NCBI GenBank assembly: GCA_016712505.1
Contig: JADJQY010000001.1
Coordinates: forward strand, 558,001-622,000
Reading direction: 5' to 3'
Length of the DNA stretch: 64,000 nucleotides
Origin: Candidatus Eiseniibacteriota bacterium
GTDB lineage: Bacteria; Eisenbacteria; RBG-16-71-46; CAIMUX01
Of this stretch, positions 26,900-35,188 are shown in pieces (position 1 is the first letter of the stretch; each line of letters starts with the position of its first letter). Under the pieces are notes generated by a model, which saw only the letters and a list, made by a program, of their open reading frames with translations, was not told the DNA's origin and made no database searches. The translations under genes and the position numbers were made by a program.

Positions 26900-28101
26900 C
26901 GGACCTCCTCATGCTCGGGTTGGGAGTAGCGGACCGCGGCATCCGGCGCTTCCGGAGCATTCGCGCTCGAGCGGGAACGCATCCCGCCCATCCAGCTCCT
27001 CCAGTAATCGTCGACTTCGGCGGCGTAGGCCTCCGGGCAGACCTCGAGCGGGCTCTGGGTGTCGATCATCACCGCCTGCTCCTCCGTCCGTTCCTTTGTC
27101 TTCGATGCGGCAACCGCCTGCGGTTGCGGGCCGTGGTGCAATCCTTGGGGGTGGAAGGTGACCATCCCCGGCCCCACTCCGGCGCGACTGAAGAACTCGC
27201 CCGCGTGGTAGAACAACACCTCGTCGTAGTCGATGTTCGCGTGGTAGAACGGCACGCGCAGGGCATTCGGGTCGCCGGTCTCGAGGCCGCGGGGAAGGAA
27301 CGAGACGATCACCACCCGATCCGCCACGAACGTCGCGTGGGCGGTCGGGGGCAGGTGGTACCGCTCACTCAGGATCGGGCGGATGTCGGCCACGTTCAGT
27401 TGCCAGACGGTCAGATCGCCCTTCCAGCCGACCACATTCATCGGGTCGAACGGATAGAAGATCGAGGTGAGCCGCGATTGTCGCTGAACGCGCACTTCCC
27501 ATTCGCCGTTCCTCGGGGCCAAGAGGGAGGCACCCAGTTCGGCCGCGGGGCATTCCGGCGTCGGTACGTTGATCACCGCGGGATCGAACAGCGCGTGCTG
27601 ACCGAGGATCCCCTTCTCCGGGAGGCGTACCTCGCCCGCGGTTTCGATGATCAGCAAGCGCGTCTCCTGCTCCGGGCTGATGCGATACATCGTGCCGCGA
27701 GGAATCACCAGGTAGTCGCCGACCCGATAGGCGAGAGGACCAAAGTCGGTCTCGAGCACGCCTCGCCCGCGATGGACGAACAACACTTCATCGCCGTCGC
27801 CGTTGCGGAAGTAGTACGGCATCGCCTCCAGCAGGGTGGCGAAGCGGAGCACGCAATCCGCGTTGCGGAGGAACGGGGTGCGAGAACTCGTGTAGTCGCC
27901 CCCGAGGCCCGGCAGTCGCTCCAGCGTGAAGGCCAGCGGTCGCAGATAGCCCTCGATCCGGCTCCAGTTGACCAGCGGCGCAGTGCGATAGATGTGAGCA
28001 TAGCGCCCGAAGAACCCGCCCCGGGCGTACTCCTCTTCTACCGTGCCCTCGGGGATATCGACGTGCGCCTGGCGGGTGATCCGGCCTCGGGTGAAGAGCA
28101 T
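26896..28101 (-). CDS. hmgA: Homogentisate 1,2-dioxygenase
   Basis: 401-residue cupin-type iron enzyme that opens the homogentisate ring to maleylacetoacetate, the step after HppD. ATG 28101 has GGAGGA upstream; the frame is open further upstream but without family sequence. Conserved stretches are G-R-I-T-R-Q-A-H near the start, H-R-G-R-G-V-L-E-T-D-F-G, Y-P-F-D-P-M-N-V-V-G-W-K-G-D, and the C-terminal iron-binding region Y-D-E-V-L-F-Y-H-A-G-E-F-F with L-H-H-G-P-Q-P. It is the short bacterial form. First gene of the hmgA-hppD operon, divergent from a LysR-type gene. Confidence 0.94.
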   Translation of the reverse strand: MLFTRGRITRQAHVDIPEGTVEEEYARGGFFGRYAHIYRTAPLVNWSRIEGYLRPLAFTLERLPGLGGDYTSSRTPFLRNADCVLRFATLLEAMPYYFRNGDGDEVLFVHRGRGVLETDFGPLAYRVGDYLVIPRGTMYRISPEQETRLLIIETAGEVRLPEKGILGQHALFDPAVINVPTPECPAAELGASLLAPRNGEWEVRVQRQSRLTSIFYPFDPMNVVGWKGDLTVWQLNVADIRPILSERYHLPPTAHATFVADRVVIVSFLPRGLETGDPNALRVPFYHANIDYDEVLFYHAGEFFSRAGVGPGMVTFHPQGLHHGPQPQAVAASKTKERTEEQAVMIDTQSPLEVCPEAYAAEVDDYWRSWMGGMRSRSSANAPEAPDAAVRYSQPEHEEVR

Positions 28102-28361
28102 GCATCCTCCGTTCGTGTCTGGCCCGCGCACCCCTCCGGACGACCCGGACGGCGGAACCAGCCGAGAAACGGTAGATCGCGGCTTTGTTGGATCAAATTT
28201 CAATAAATTGCTACTATCGTTCGAATTGGTTGAACGACATCGAATCGGCTCCGGGTCGATGCCGTGCCCTCTAACCGACTTGCGTGATGTAATTTACGTG
28301 TCTCGAGTGGTCGTGTCCGCCACGACGAGGAGGCGAGGTTGCTTGAAAGCGCGGTGACGAG
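28102..28361. promoter_or_regulatory. Divergent hmgA / LysR control region
   Basis: The 260-bp gap has a conspicuous AT-rich stretch around 28190-28240 in otherwise GC-rich DNA. Inside it is the inverted repeat TCGTTC-N9-GAACGA (28217-28237), which contains the LysR-type T-N11-A pattern within TTC-N9-GAA. A second AT-rich palindromic core, GTAATTTAC, lies near 28290. Promoters for both directions are expected here; the exact -10/-35 boxes are not certain. Confidence 0.65.
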
Positions 28362-29264
28362 GTGGCGCTGACCCTGGACCAGCTTCGCGTCCTGGACGCC
28401 ATCGCGCGAACCGGCGGGTTCGCGGCCGCGGGCCGCGAGTTGTTCCGCACCACCTCGGCGGTGAGCTACACCGTCGGCCAGCTCGAGCGTCGACTCGGCG
28501 TCCTGCTGTTCGAGCGGGAGGGGCGCCGGGTCGAGCTGACCAACGCCGGTCTTCTCCTGCTGGACGAAGCGCGCAAGGTGCTCGAGACGGCGGCCCGCTT
28601 CGAGAAGATCGGGGAGCAACTTCGCGAGGGGTGGGAACCGGAGCTAAGGATCGTTCTCGACGGCATCTTCCCTCAAGCCCCGATCCTGAAGGCGCTCGAC
28701 CGATTTGCTCGGCGACGCGTCCCGACCCGGGTGCAGGTCTCGGTCGGGTTCCTCTCCGATGTCCTGCGCATCTTCGCCCAGGAAGGGGCCGATCTCGCCC
28801 TCAGCCTCGATCTCGAGAGCGAAGCCGGACTGCGCCTGAGTGAACTCCCCCCGATCGAGATGCTCCTCCTTTCGCACAAGAATCATCCGATCCAGAGGTA
28901 TCCGAAGCCGCTGCCGCTCGAACGACTCCGCGAGCATGTCGAGGTCGTGGTGGTCCGTCCCGACAATCTGCCGCGCCGACCGCCCGGGCAGCTCTTCTTC
29001 GGCGCGAGCCAGGTTTTCCAGATGCCCGACTTTCACGCCAAGCGCGACGCGCTCCTCCAGGGCATCGGGTTCGGCTGGCTGCCTCGCCATCTGGCCGAGC
29101 CGGCAATCCGCCGAGGGACGTTGCGTCCCCTCGGGTACCAGCACGGGGATCGCCATCTGTTCCACCCGAGACTGGTGCGTCGCGATGGGGCTGCCGGACC
29201 TGCCCTGGCCCTCCTGCTCGATCTTCTGGCGGCGGAACTTCCGCTTCCGGAGCTGCCGGCCTAG
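28362..29264 (+). CDS. LysR-family transcriptional regulator
   Basis: 300-residue regulator starting at GTG 28362. The N-terminal helix-turn-helix is typical: L-D-Q-L-R-V-L-D-A-I-A-R-T-G-G-F-A-A-A-G-R-E-L, then S-A-V-S-Y-T-V-G-Q-L-E-R-R-L-G-V-L-L-F-E-R, then L-T-N-A-G. The effector-binding domain follows and the tail matches the Q-G-I-G-F-G-W-L-P motif. It is divergent from hmgA-hppD and probably controls tyrosine/homogentisate catabolism (inference). Its TAG stop and the stop of the convergent adenosine deaminase share the same CTAG. Confidence 0.92.
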   Translation: MALTLDQLRVLDAIARTGGFAAAGRELFRTTSAVSYTVGQLERRLGVLLFEREGRRVELTNAGLLLLDEARKVLETAARFEKIGEQLREGWEPELRIVLDGIFPQAPILKALDRFARRRVPTRVQVSVGFLSDVLRIFAQEGADLALSLDLESEAGLRLSELPPIEMLLLSHKNHPIQRYPKPLPLERLREHVEVVVVRPDNLPRRPPGQLFFGASQVFQMPDFHAKRDALLQGIGFGWLPRHLAEPAIRRGTLRPLGYQHGDRHLFHPRLVRRDGAAGPALALLLDLLAAELPLPELPA

Positions 29265-30262
29265 AGTGCCGACCGGTCGCGCAGCTGGTCGCGCAGGGCC
29301 TGCTTGCGATCCGCGTCGGCCCAGGAGGCGTCGATCGCGTTCTCGATCAGGGTGAGAATCTCCGCGCGGGAGAAGGAGAAGGTCGTCTGGAGGAGTCGAT
29401 ACTCCGCCGCGAGTGAGTTGCCGAACATTCCCGGGTCATCCGTGTTGACCGTGACGCGCAGGCCGCGATCGAAATAGCGGCGGATCGGGTGCGTTTCGAT
29501 GGCCGGGATGGTGCCGGTCCTCAGGTTGGAGAGCGGGCACATCTCGATCGGTAGTCCGGTGGCCGCGAGGTGATCCAGCAGTTTCGGATCTTCCTCCGCC
29601 CGCGTTCCGTGACCGATGCGATCGACCTCGAGCGCCCGGATCGCCCCCCAGATGCTCTCCGCGCCGGCGGCCTCTCCGGCATGAGCCGAGGTGCGGAAAC
29701 CGAGCCGGCGCGCCTCGGCGTAGGTGTCGCGGTACAGTTCCGGCGGATAGCGGTGCTCGGATCCGCCGATCCCGATGCCGATCACTCCCTGATCACGCAC
29801 CTCGGCGGTCTCGCGGAGCGTGCGCTCGGCTCGCTCCACTCCGTAGTCCCGAACCAGGTCGACGACCAGAGCGATCTCAACTTCTGGAACCTGATCGAGC
29901 CCGGCGCGCGCCGCGCGGAGCAGCGGCTGCGTTTCGAGTCCATGGGAGAGGGCGAAGTCGGGCGGGGAGCAGAACACCTCGGCATAGACGATGTTCTGCC
30001 GCGCGAGATCCTCCGCCACCGCGCGTGCGATCCAGGTGAAATCCTCGTACTCGCGCAGAAAGCCGTTCTTCCAGACCCAGCCGTCGAGGAACTCGCGAAA
30101 GGTGCGGAACTGGAGCCGGTCTGCGATCGCCTCGGCTGACGGAACCGCGGGATCGCCCCCGTACTTCTGGATCAACGGCCAGAGGGCAGGAGGCGGGATC
30201 GCTCCTTCGAGATGTAGGTGCAACTCGACCTTTGGGAGTTGTTCGATCCAGTGCGCGCTCAT
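29261..30262 (-). CDS. add: Adenosine deaminase family protein
   Basis: 333-residue zinc-dependent deaminase. The start at 30262 puts the metal motif H-L-H-L at residues 15-18 (K-V-E-L-H-L-H-L-E-G). Other active-site motifs: S-A-H-A-G-E with the catalytic glutamate, I-G-H-G-T-R, E-M-C-P-L-S-N, and V-N-T-D-D-P with the zinc aspartate. It converts adenosine to inosine in purine salvage, or possibly aminodeoxyfutalosine in menaquinone synthesis; these subfamilies are close and cannot be told apart here. No other purine or menaquinone genes are nearby. Confidence 0.9.
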   Translation of the reverse strand: MSAHWIEQLPKVELHLHLEGAIPPPALWPLIQKYGGDPAVPSAEAIADRLQFRTFREFLDGWVWKNGFLREYEDFTWIARAVAEDLARQNIVYAEVFCSPPDFALSHGLETQPLLRAARAGLDQVPEVEIALVVDLVRDYGVERAERTLRETAEVRDQGVIGIGIGGSEHRYPPELYRDTYAEARRLGFRTSAHAGEAAGAESIWGAIRALEVDRIGHGTRAEEDPKLLDHLAATGLPIEMCPLSNLRTGTIPAIETHPIRRYFDRGLRVTVNTDDPGMFGNSLAAEYRLLQTTFSFSRAEILTLIENAIDASWADADRKQALRDQLRDRSAL

Positions 30263-30437
30263 CGCCGACCATGCTCGCCCGGGCCGCGATCGGGAGTCAA
30301 CCCCGTGCGGCGGGTCCTTGTCCGGGGTCACGCCTGATCCTCACGGTTCAGGACCAGGCCCTGAGCCGTTCCGCCGGTCTTGTCTCGTGAGGCATCACCG
30401 ATTCGGCTATTCTGCCCGCCGGACGAAAGGAGACCCC

Positions 30438-32474
30438 ATGCCCAAGAAGAAGCCTGTGACCGCGGAGGACATCTATCGCCTCCAGCTGCCGGGAACCCTC
30501 CGCCTCTCGCCGAAGGGGGATCGGCTGGTCGTTGCGGTCGGGCGCGCCGACAAGGAGAAGCTCGCGAACCTCGCCTCGCTCTGGTTGATCGATCTCCGGC
30601 CGGACGGTGCAGCGCCGCGGCAGTTCACGCAGGGAAAGTGGGGGGACGGATCACCGCGCTGGTCTCCCGACGGCAAGAGCGTCGCGTTCGTTTCCAACCG
30701 CAGCGGCAAGGCAGAACTCTGGGTGATCCCCGCCGATGGGGGGGAGGCCCGGCAATTGACCAAGCTGGAGGGAGGCATCTCGGACTTCGAGTGGCACCCC
30801 AAGGGACGGAGCCTGGTCGTTGCCTTCACCGCTCAGGATCCCGACGCCAAGGACCGCGAAGCCCGACGGAAGAAAGGGGAGGCGGGCACCGAGTCGCCCC
30901 GGGTCCGCGAAATCTCGCGCCTGTTCTACAAGCTGGACGGCGCCGGCTTCCTCCCCTCGACTCGCACCCACCTCTGGCTGATCGATGCCGAGACCGGCAA
31001 GGCCAAGCAGCTCACGGAGGATGACCACTTCGACGAGGGGGAACCCCGCTTCTCACCCGACGGCAAGTGGGTCTACTTCGCTTCGAACCGGATGCCCGAT
31101 CCGGATGCCGAACTCCAGCGGATCGACCTGTGGCGCGTTCCCACGAAGGGGGGACGCATCGAGAAGGTGAAGACCTTCGATGGGCCGTCCTCGAGCCATT
31201 CCCTCAGCCCGGACGGGCGGTGGATTGCCTTCCTCGGCAAGCGCTCCGCCGCCGAGCCCTGGAACATGCGGCACGACAAGCTCTGGCTGGTGCCGAGCGA
31301 GGGCGGGAAGCCGATCGACCTGACCGAGCGCCTCGATCGAAGTATCGGCAACTCCACCATCAGCGACACCGGCGGCGTGGGGGCGACCTCCCCGCCGATC
31401 TGGAGCCCGGACTCGAAGTGGGTCTACTTCCAGGTCACGAACGAAGGGAGTACCGAGGTCTGGCGCGTCGCTATCAAGGAACGGAAGCCGGAGCCGGTGG
31501 TGGATGCCCCCGGACTGGTCACCGACTTCGCGCTCGATCTCGAGGGCGGCTGGGTGCACACCTCATTCAACTCGCTGACCAACCCGGGCGAGGTGATCAG
31601 CTTCCCGATCCGGAGTGGAAAGAAGGACGCGCGCGAGAAGATCGAGCGGACCCGCTTCAACCAGGAGTACCTCTCGGAGCGGGTACTCTCCCGGCCGGAG
31701 GAGTACTGGCTGGAGGGAGGTTCGCGGAACAAGCTTCAGGGATGGGTGCTGAACCCTCCCGGGTACAACCCGAAGCGCAAGTACCCCGGGATTCTCTACA
31801 TCCACGGCGGACCGGCCACGCAGTACGGGCGGGCGTTCTTTCACGAGTTCCAGGTACTGGCGGCCAGCGGCTATGTCGTGCTCTACAGCAATCCCCGCGG
31901 CGGCACCGGCTACAGCGAGAAGCACCTGAACGCGATCGTGAACCGCTGGGGAACCTACGACTACGACGATCTGATGACCTTTACCGACTTCGCCCTCAAG
32001 AAGGCAGGGCACCTCGACCGCAAACGCCTCTGCGTGGCGGGTGGTTCTTACGGCGGCTTCATGACCAACTGGATCATCGGACACACCGACCGCTTCGCCT
32101 GCGCCATGACCCAGCGATCGATCTCGAATCTCTTGAGCTTCGTCGGATCGAGTGACTTCGGTTACTTCTGGCCGCGGGAGTTCGGTAGCGCCGGACCGTG
32201 GGAAGATCCGAAGCACTACCTGGCGATGTCGCCGCTCACCTACCTGAGCAAGATGAAGACCCCGACCTTGATCGAGCATCAGGAGGAAGACCACCGCTGC
32301 CCGGTCGAGCAGGCCGAGCAGCTCTGGGCGGCGCTCAAGTCGAAGGGAGTGCCCTGCGAGTTCGTCCGCTATCCGGGGGAGCCGCACGGCATGTCCCGCA
32401 ACGGCCGCCCCGATCGACGGATCGATCGGTTGGAGCGCAACCTGCGCTGGATGAAGCGCTGGCTCAAGAAGTAG
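30438..32474 (+). CDS. S9-family (acylaminoacyl/prolyl oligopeptidase) peptidase
   Basis: 678-residue serine peptidase. AAAGGAG precedes ATG 30438. Residues ~1-400 form a PD40/WD40-like beta-propeller with repeated S-P-D-G-K and W-S-P-D patterns (F-T-Q-G-K-W-G-D-G-S-P-R-W-S-P-D-G). The C-terminal alpha/beta-hydrolase has the nucleophile Ser537 in G-G-S-Y-G-G, Asp618 (E-E-D-H-R) and His650 (E-P-H-G-M-S). It has no signal peptide, so it is probably cytoplasmic. Relatives cleave short peptides or acylated amino acids. A 14-bp hairpin follows immediately, indicating a single-gene unit. Confidence 0.93.
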   Translation: MPKKKPVTAEDIYRLQLPGTLRLSPKGDRLVVAVGRADKEKLANLASLWLIDLRPDGAAPRQFTQGKWGDGSPRWSPDGKSVAFVSNRSGKAELWVIPADGGEARQLTKLEGGISDFEWHPKGRSLVVAFTAQDPDAKDREARRKKGEAGTESPRVREISRLFYKLDGAGFLPSTRTHLWLIDAETGKAKQLTEDDHFDEGEPRFSPDGKWVYFASNRMPDPDAELQRIDLWRVPTKGGRIEKVKTFDGPSSSHSLSPDGRWIAFLGKRSAAEPWNMRHDKLWLVPSEGGKPIDLTERLDRSIGNSTISDTGGVGATSPPIWSPDSKWVYFQVTNEGSTEVWRVAIKERKPEPVVDAPGLVTDFALDLEGGWVHTSFNSLTNPGEVISFPIRSGKKDAREKIERTRFNQEYLSERVLSRPEEYWLEGGSRNKLQGWVLNPPGYNPKRKYPGILYIHGGPATQYGRAFFHEFQVLAASGYVVLYSNPRGGTGYSEKHLNAIVNRWGTYDYDDLMTFTDFALKKAGHLDRKRLCVAGGSYGGFMTNWIIGHTDRFACAMTQRSISNLLSFVGSSDFGYFWPREFGSAGPWEDPKHYLAMSPLTYLSKMKTPTLIEHQEEDHRCPVEQAEQLWAALKSKGVPCEFVRYPGEPHGMSRNGRPDRRIDRLERNLRWMKRWLKK

Positions 32475-32481
32475 CTCTCGG

Positions 32482-32516
32482 CCACCACGCGCCGGACTGC
32501 AGCCGGCGCGTGGTGG
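32482..32516 (+). terminator. GC-rich hairpin terminator after the S9 peptidase
   Basis: Perfect 14-bp inverted repeat CCACCACGCGCCGG (32482-32495) and its complement (32503-32516) with a 7-nt loop, 7 bp past the stop. There is no T-tract, as with the hairpins at 13019 and 15463. Confidence 0.7.
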
Positions 32517-32576
32517 TCGGATCGCACCTGCTTGCCGCCCCTGGCCGCCGGGCTGTTCCTGCGCTACAGTCGCCGC

Positions 32577-35117
32577 GTGTCGAAGCGCATCCTCCCATCC
32601 ATCCGGCCGGCGCTGCTGGCGCTTCTCATCGCCCTGGCCGGCTCTTGCGTGCGCAAGGACCCGGAGCCGTACTATCCCGACCGCCCCTTCGTCGGACCGG
32701 ACGGTCGCCGGCCGCCGGAGGAGCGGGTGGTCAGCGGGTTTCCCGAGCGGATCCTGATCGATACCGGGGCGGAGCGGCTGGCGCGGGGTGAGGTCTCTCC
32801 TCCCGAGCTCCTGAGCGAGATCGATTTCTGCATCCGCCGGGTTCGACAGCAGGCGCTGCTGCCGCGCACCGCCGCGCGCATCGCGGCGCTCGAGGCGGAG
32901 ATCGACTCGATCCGCGCGCAGGTCGACCGGCTCGAGATCTCGGGTCGCGACGTGATGCGGCAACGATTCGAGCGTTCCACCCCGGAAGAGTCGGAGCAGT
33001 TTCGTCGGGCGGCGGCGCTCTACCAGCGCTGGGGTCTGGCCTCGATGCGCGACGGCCGGGTGGAGGAGCGGATCGCCGGGGCCGAACGGATCGAGCGGGC
33101 CGCCGAGTGGGATCCGAGCAACGTGGTTCCGGTTCTCCTGCTCGCCACCTACGAAGATGCGGTTGGCTTCCGCTCCAATGCCCTCGCCCGCCTCGATCGG
33201 TACACGCATGATCGCGGGGCCAGCGATCTGGTCGACCTGGCGCGCATGCGCAAGCGGGAACGGGCCTGGAAGATCGAAGGGGATCCTCTCTCGCTCGTGG
33301 CGGCCAAGGAGGTGGCGGGGGAGGTCGCGCGCAGGCAAGGGGGGTGGTCGGAAGCTTCGCCCTGGCTCCTGATGGAACGAGCGCGGCTCTTCTACCTTGC
33401 CGATTCGATGGCCCAGGCCGCCTCTTCGGCCGAACAGGCATTGACCCGGATCCGCGGCGGCGCCGGCGACCCGATGGCCGAAGTCGAGGCGCATCTGATG
33501 CTCGGCTTGACCGGCACGCGTGAGCTAGCGTTCCGTGAGGCCTCCGAGCACCTCGACTTCGCGCTGCGCGCCGCGATGAAGCGCCCGGCGACCGGTGAGC
33601 TGGCTGCGTGGCTCACCGTGCCCTGGGATCAGTGGAGTCAAGAGGAACGCCGCGCCTTCGATCGTGATCCCGACCGCGCCGGCCGCATCGAGCGCTTCTG
33701 GCCCCAGACCGATCCGATCTGGGCCACCCCGCGCGTGTTCGAGAATCGGGTCGAGTATCGGCGGCGCGTGGCCGAGGCCTGGTTTGCCTTCTCCGATCTG
33801 GATCCGTCCACGCCCGGACCGCTGACCGATCCGGGACGTGCCTTCCTCCGGTTCGGAGTGCCGACCGAGTGGAAGCGGCACGGCCAGCGCCCCCTTCGAG
33901 GTTCCTCCCGGCGTGATCTCGATTTCAGCGTCTACCAGACCTGGGAGTTCGTCTATCAACTGCTCGGTGATCGCTCGCGCCCGATCGAAGGGAGGCGTCT
34001 CTCCGCGGACGGGCTGCGCACCGAGCAGAGCATCTTCTTCCAGGAGGCCCCTGGCACCGCGCGCTTCTCCTGTCCCGACAGCCTGACCCCGCCCGAGTGG
34101 CCCCCAACGATCTACAACTTCGATTTCCTCGGTCGCGGCTACCACTACAACGCGTCCAGCGCGCGGTTTCGCGACCCGTCGGGCGGGACCCGACTCTGGC
34201 TCTCCTTCGACACCATCCTGCCGGACTACGCGCTTCGCTACCCACTGCAGGGCGTCCGGTTCGAGGGGGGGGCATCGATCGACCTTACCCTCTACCGGGA
34301 GCAGCGTGACCCGCGCCGCGAGACCGGACGCGGGTCCTCCTCCGTCGCGCCGGAGTCGACCGAGGTGGTGCGTCGGGATGGGCGCCGGATCTGGGTCTCC
34401 GGGCCCTCGCGCGGGCTGGCCCTCTCGAGCGAGTCGACGTTCGAGCGGACCTGGAACTTCAAGCGACGCGCCGGTCTCGTATCCCTGGAGCACCTCGCGC
34501 CCGGCAGGGTCCGACTCGCCTCGCTGTTCAGCCTGCGGCAGACCGATGGAAGGATCATCGGCCTGGGGGTCGACAACGGCGACACGCTGATGCTCCGCGG
34601 GTTCGAGTCGGAGAGGGTCGACGCCTCCGACCTGCTCCTCCTGACCGCGCTGCCGGTTGACCTGCCGGAGGAGAGTGAACGGACGCTGACCCCGAGTATC
34701 GTGGCCTATGGAGCCGGGCTCGACGAGTTAGCGGTGACACCCCGTGCCAGTCGTCTCTTCCTGAACGGCGAGCCGATCGCCTACTACTTCGAGGTGTACA
34801 ACCTCGACATCTCCGGGCGTGACAGCCCAGGCGTCGAGTTCTCGAACGCCCTCGAGCGGATCGACGAGGACGGGGGGGTGGAGTACCGAGTCGGCGTGCG
34901 GGGTGCGGCGTCTCGTTTGGAGAGACCTCGGGTCACGCAGTGGAACATCGCCCGTTCGCTGGGATTCGGCGATCTGGCTCCCGGTGTCTACCGGCTGGTG
35001 GTCGAGGTCGGAACCGGTGGGCGGGAGACCGTGCTCCGGCGCGCGGCCTACTTCCGCGTCGTCGAGCCGGAAGACCTCGTGGCGCTCTACCGCTGGCGCG
35101 AGCTCCCTCGGCCCTGA
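32577..35117 (+). CDS. GWxTD-domain-like lipoprotein
   Basis: About 846 residues. GTG 32577 is chosen because it gives a compact lipoprotein signal with lipobox L-A-G-S-C; an upstream TTG (32532) is also open and neither has a clear ribosome site. Residues ~60-340 are a helical, TPR-like region (A-A-E-W-D-P-S-N-V-V-P-V-L-L-L-A-T-Y). Residues ~360-430 resemble the GWxTD module: R-R-A-F-D-R-D-P-D-R, R-I-E-R-F-W, V-E-Y-R-R-R-V-A-E-A-W-F-A-F, then G-P-L-T-D-P-G-R-A-F-L-R-F-G-V-P. The hallmark Gly-Trp pair is changed to Gly-Pro-Leu. The rest is beta-rich. Function unknown; outer-membrane or periplasmic attachment is likely. Confidence 0.7.
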   Translation: MSKRILPSIRPALLALLIALAGSCVRKDPEPYYPDRPFVGPDGRRPPEERVVSGFPERILIDTGAERLARGEVSPPELLSEIDFCIRRVRQQALLPRTAARIAALEAEIDSIRAQVDRLEISGRDVMRQRFERSTPEESEQFRRAAALYQRWGLASMRDGRVEERIAGAERIERAAEWDPSNVVPVLLLATYEDAVGFRSNALARLDRYTHDRGASDLVDLARMRKRERAWKIEGDPLSLVAAKEVAGEVARRQGGWSEASPWLLMERARLFYLADSMAQAASSAEQALTRIRGGAGDPMAEVEAHLMLGLTGTRELAFREASEHLDFALRAAMKRPATGELAAWLTVPWDQWSQEERRAFDRDPDRAGRIERFWPQTDPIWATPRVFENRVEYRRRVAEAWFAFSDLDPSTPGPLTDPGRAFLRFGVPTEWKRHGQRPLRGSSRRDLDFSVYQTWEFVYQLLGDRSRPIEGRRLSADGLRTEQSIFFQEAPGTARFSCPDSLTPPEWPPTIYNFDFLGRGYHYNASSARFRDPSGGTRLWLSFDTILPDYALRYPLQGVRFEGGASIDLTLYREQRDPRRETGRGSSSVAPESTEVVRRDGRRIWVSGPSRGLALSSESTFERTWNFKRRAGLVSLEHLAPGRVRLASLFSLRQTDGRIIGLGVDNGDTLMLRGFESERVDASDLLLLTALPVDLPEESERTLTPSIVAYGAGLDELAVTPRASRLFLNGEPIAYYFEVYNLDISGRDSPGVEFSNALERIDEDGGVEYRVGVRGAASRLERPRVTQWNIARSLGFGDLAPGVYRLVVEVGTGGRETVLRRAAYFRVVEPEDLVALYRWRELPRP

Positions 35118-35118
35118 C

Positions 35119-35145
35119 CACCGGACCACGGAACGTGGCCCGGTG
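35119..35145. terminator. Hairpin between convergent genes
   Basis: An 11-12-bp stem around CCGGACCACG / CGTGGCCCGG with a 3-nt loop lies directly after the stop of the GWxTD-like lipoprotein and 44 bp from the stop of the minus-strand 1525-residue protein. The one mismatch on the plus strand becomes a G-U pair in the minus-strand RNA. Confidence 0.6.
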
Positions 35146-35188
35146 ACCCTTCCCGCTCACCGCTCTCCCCTCGACCCGTGCGCAGCGC

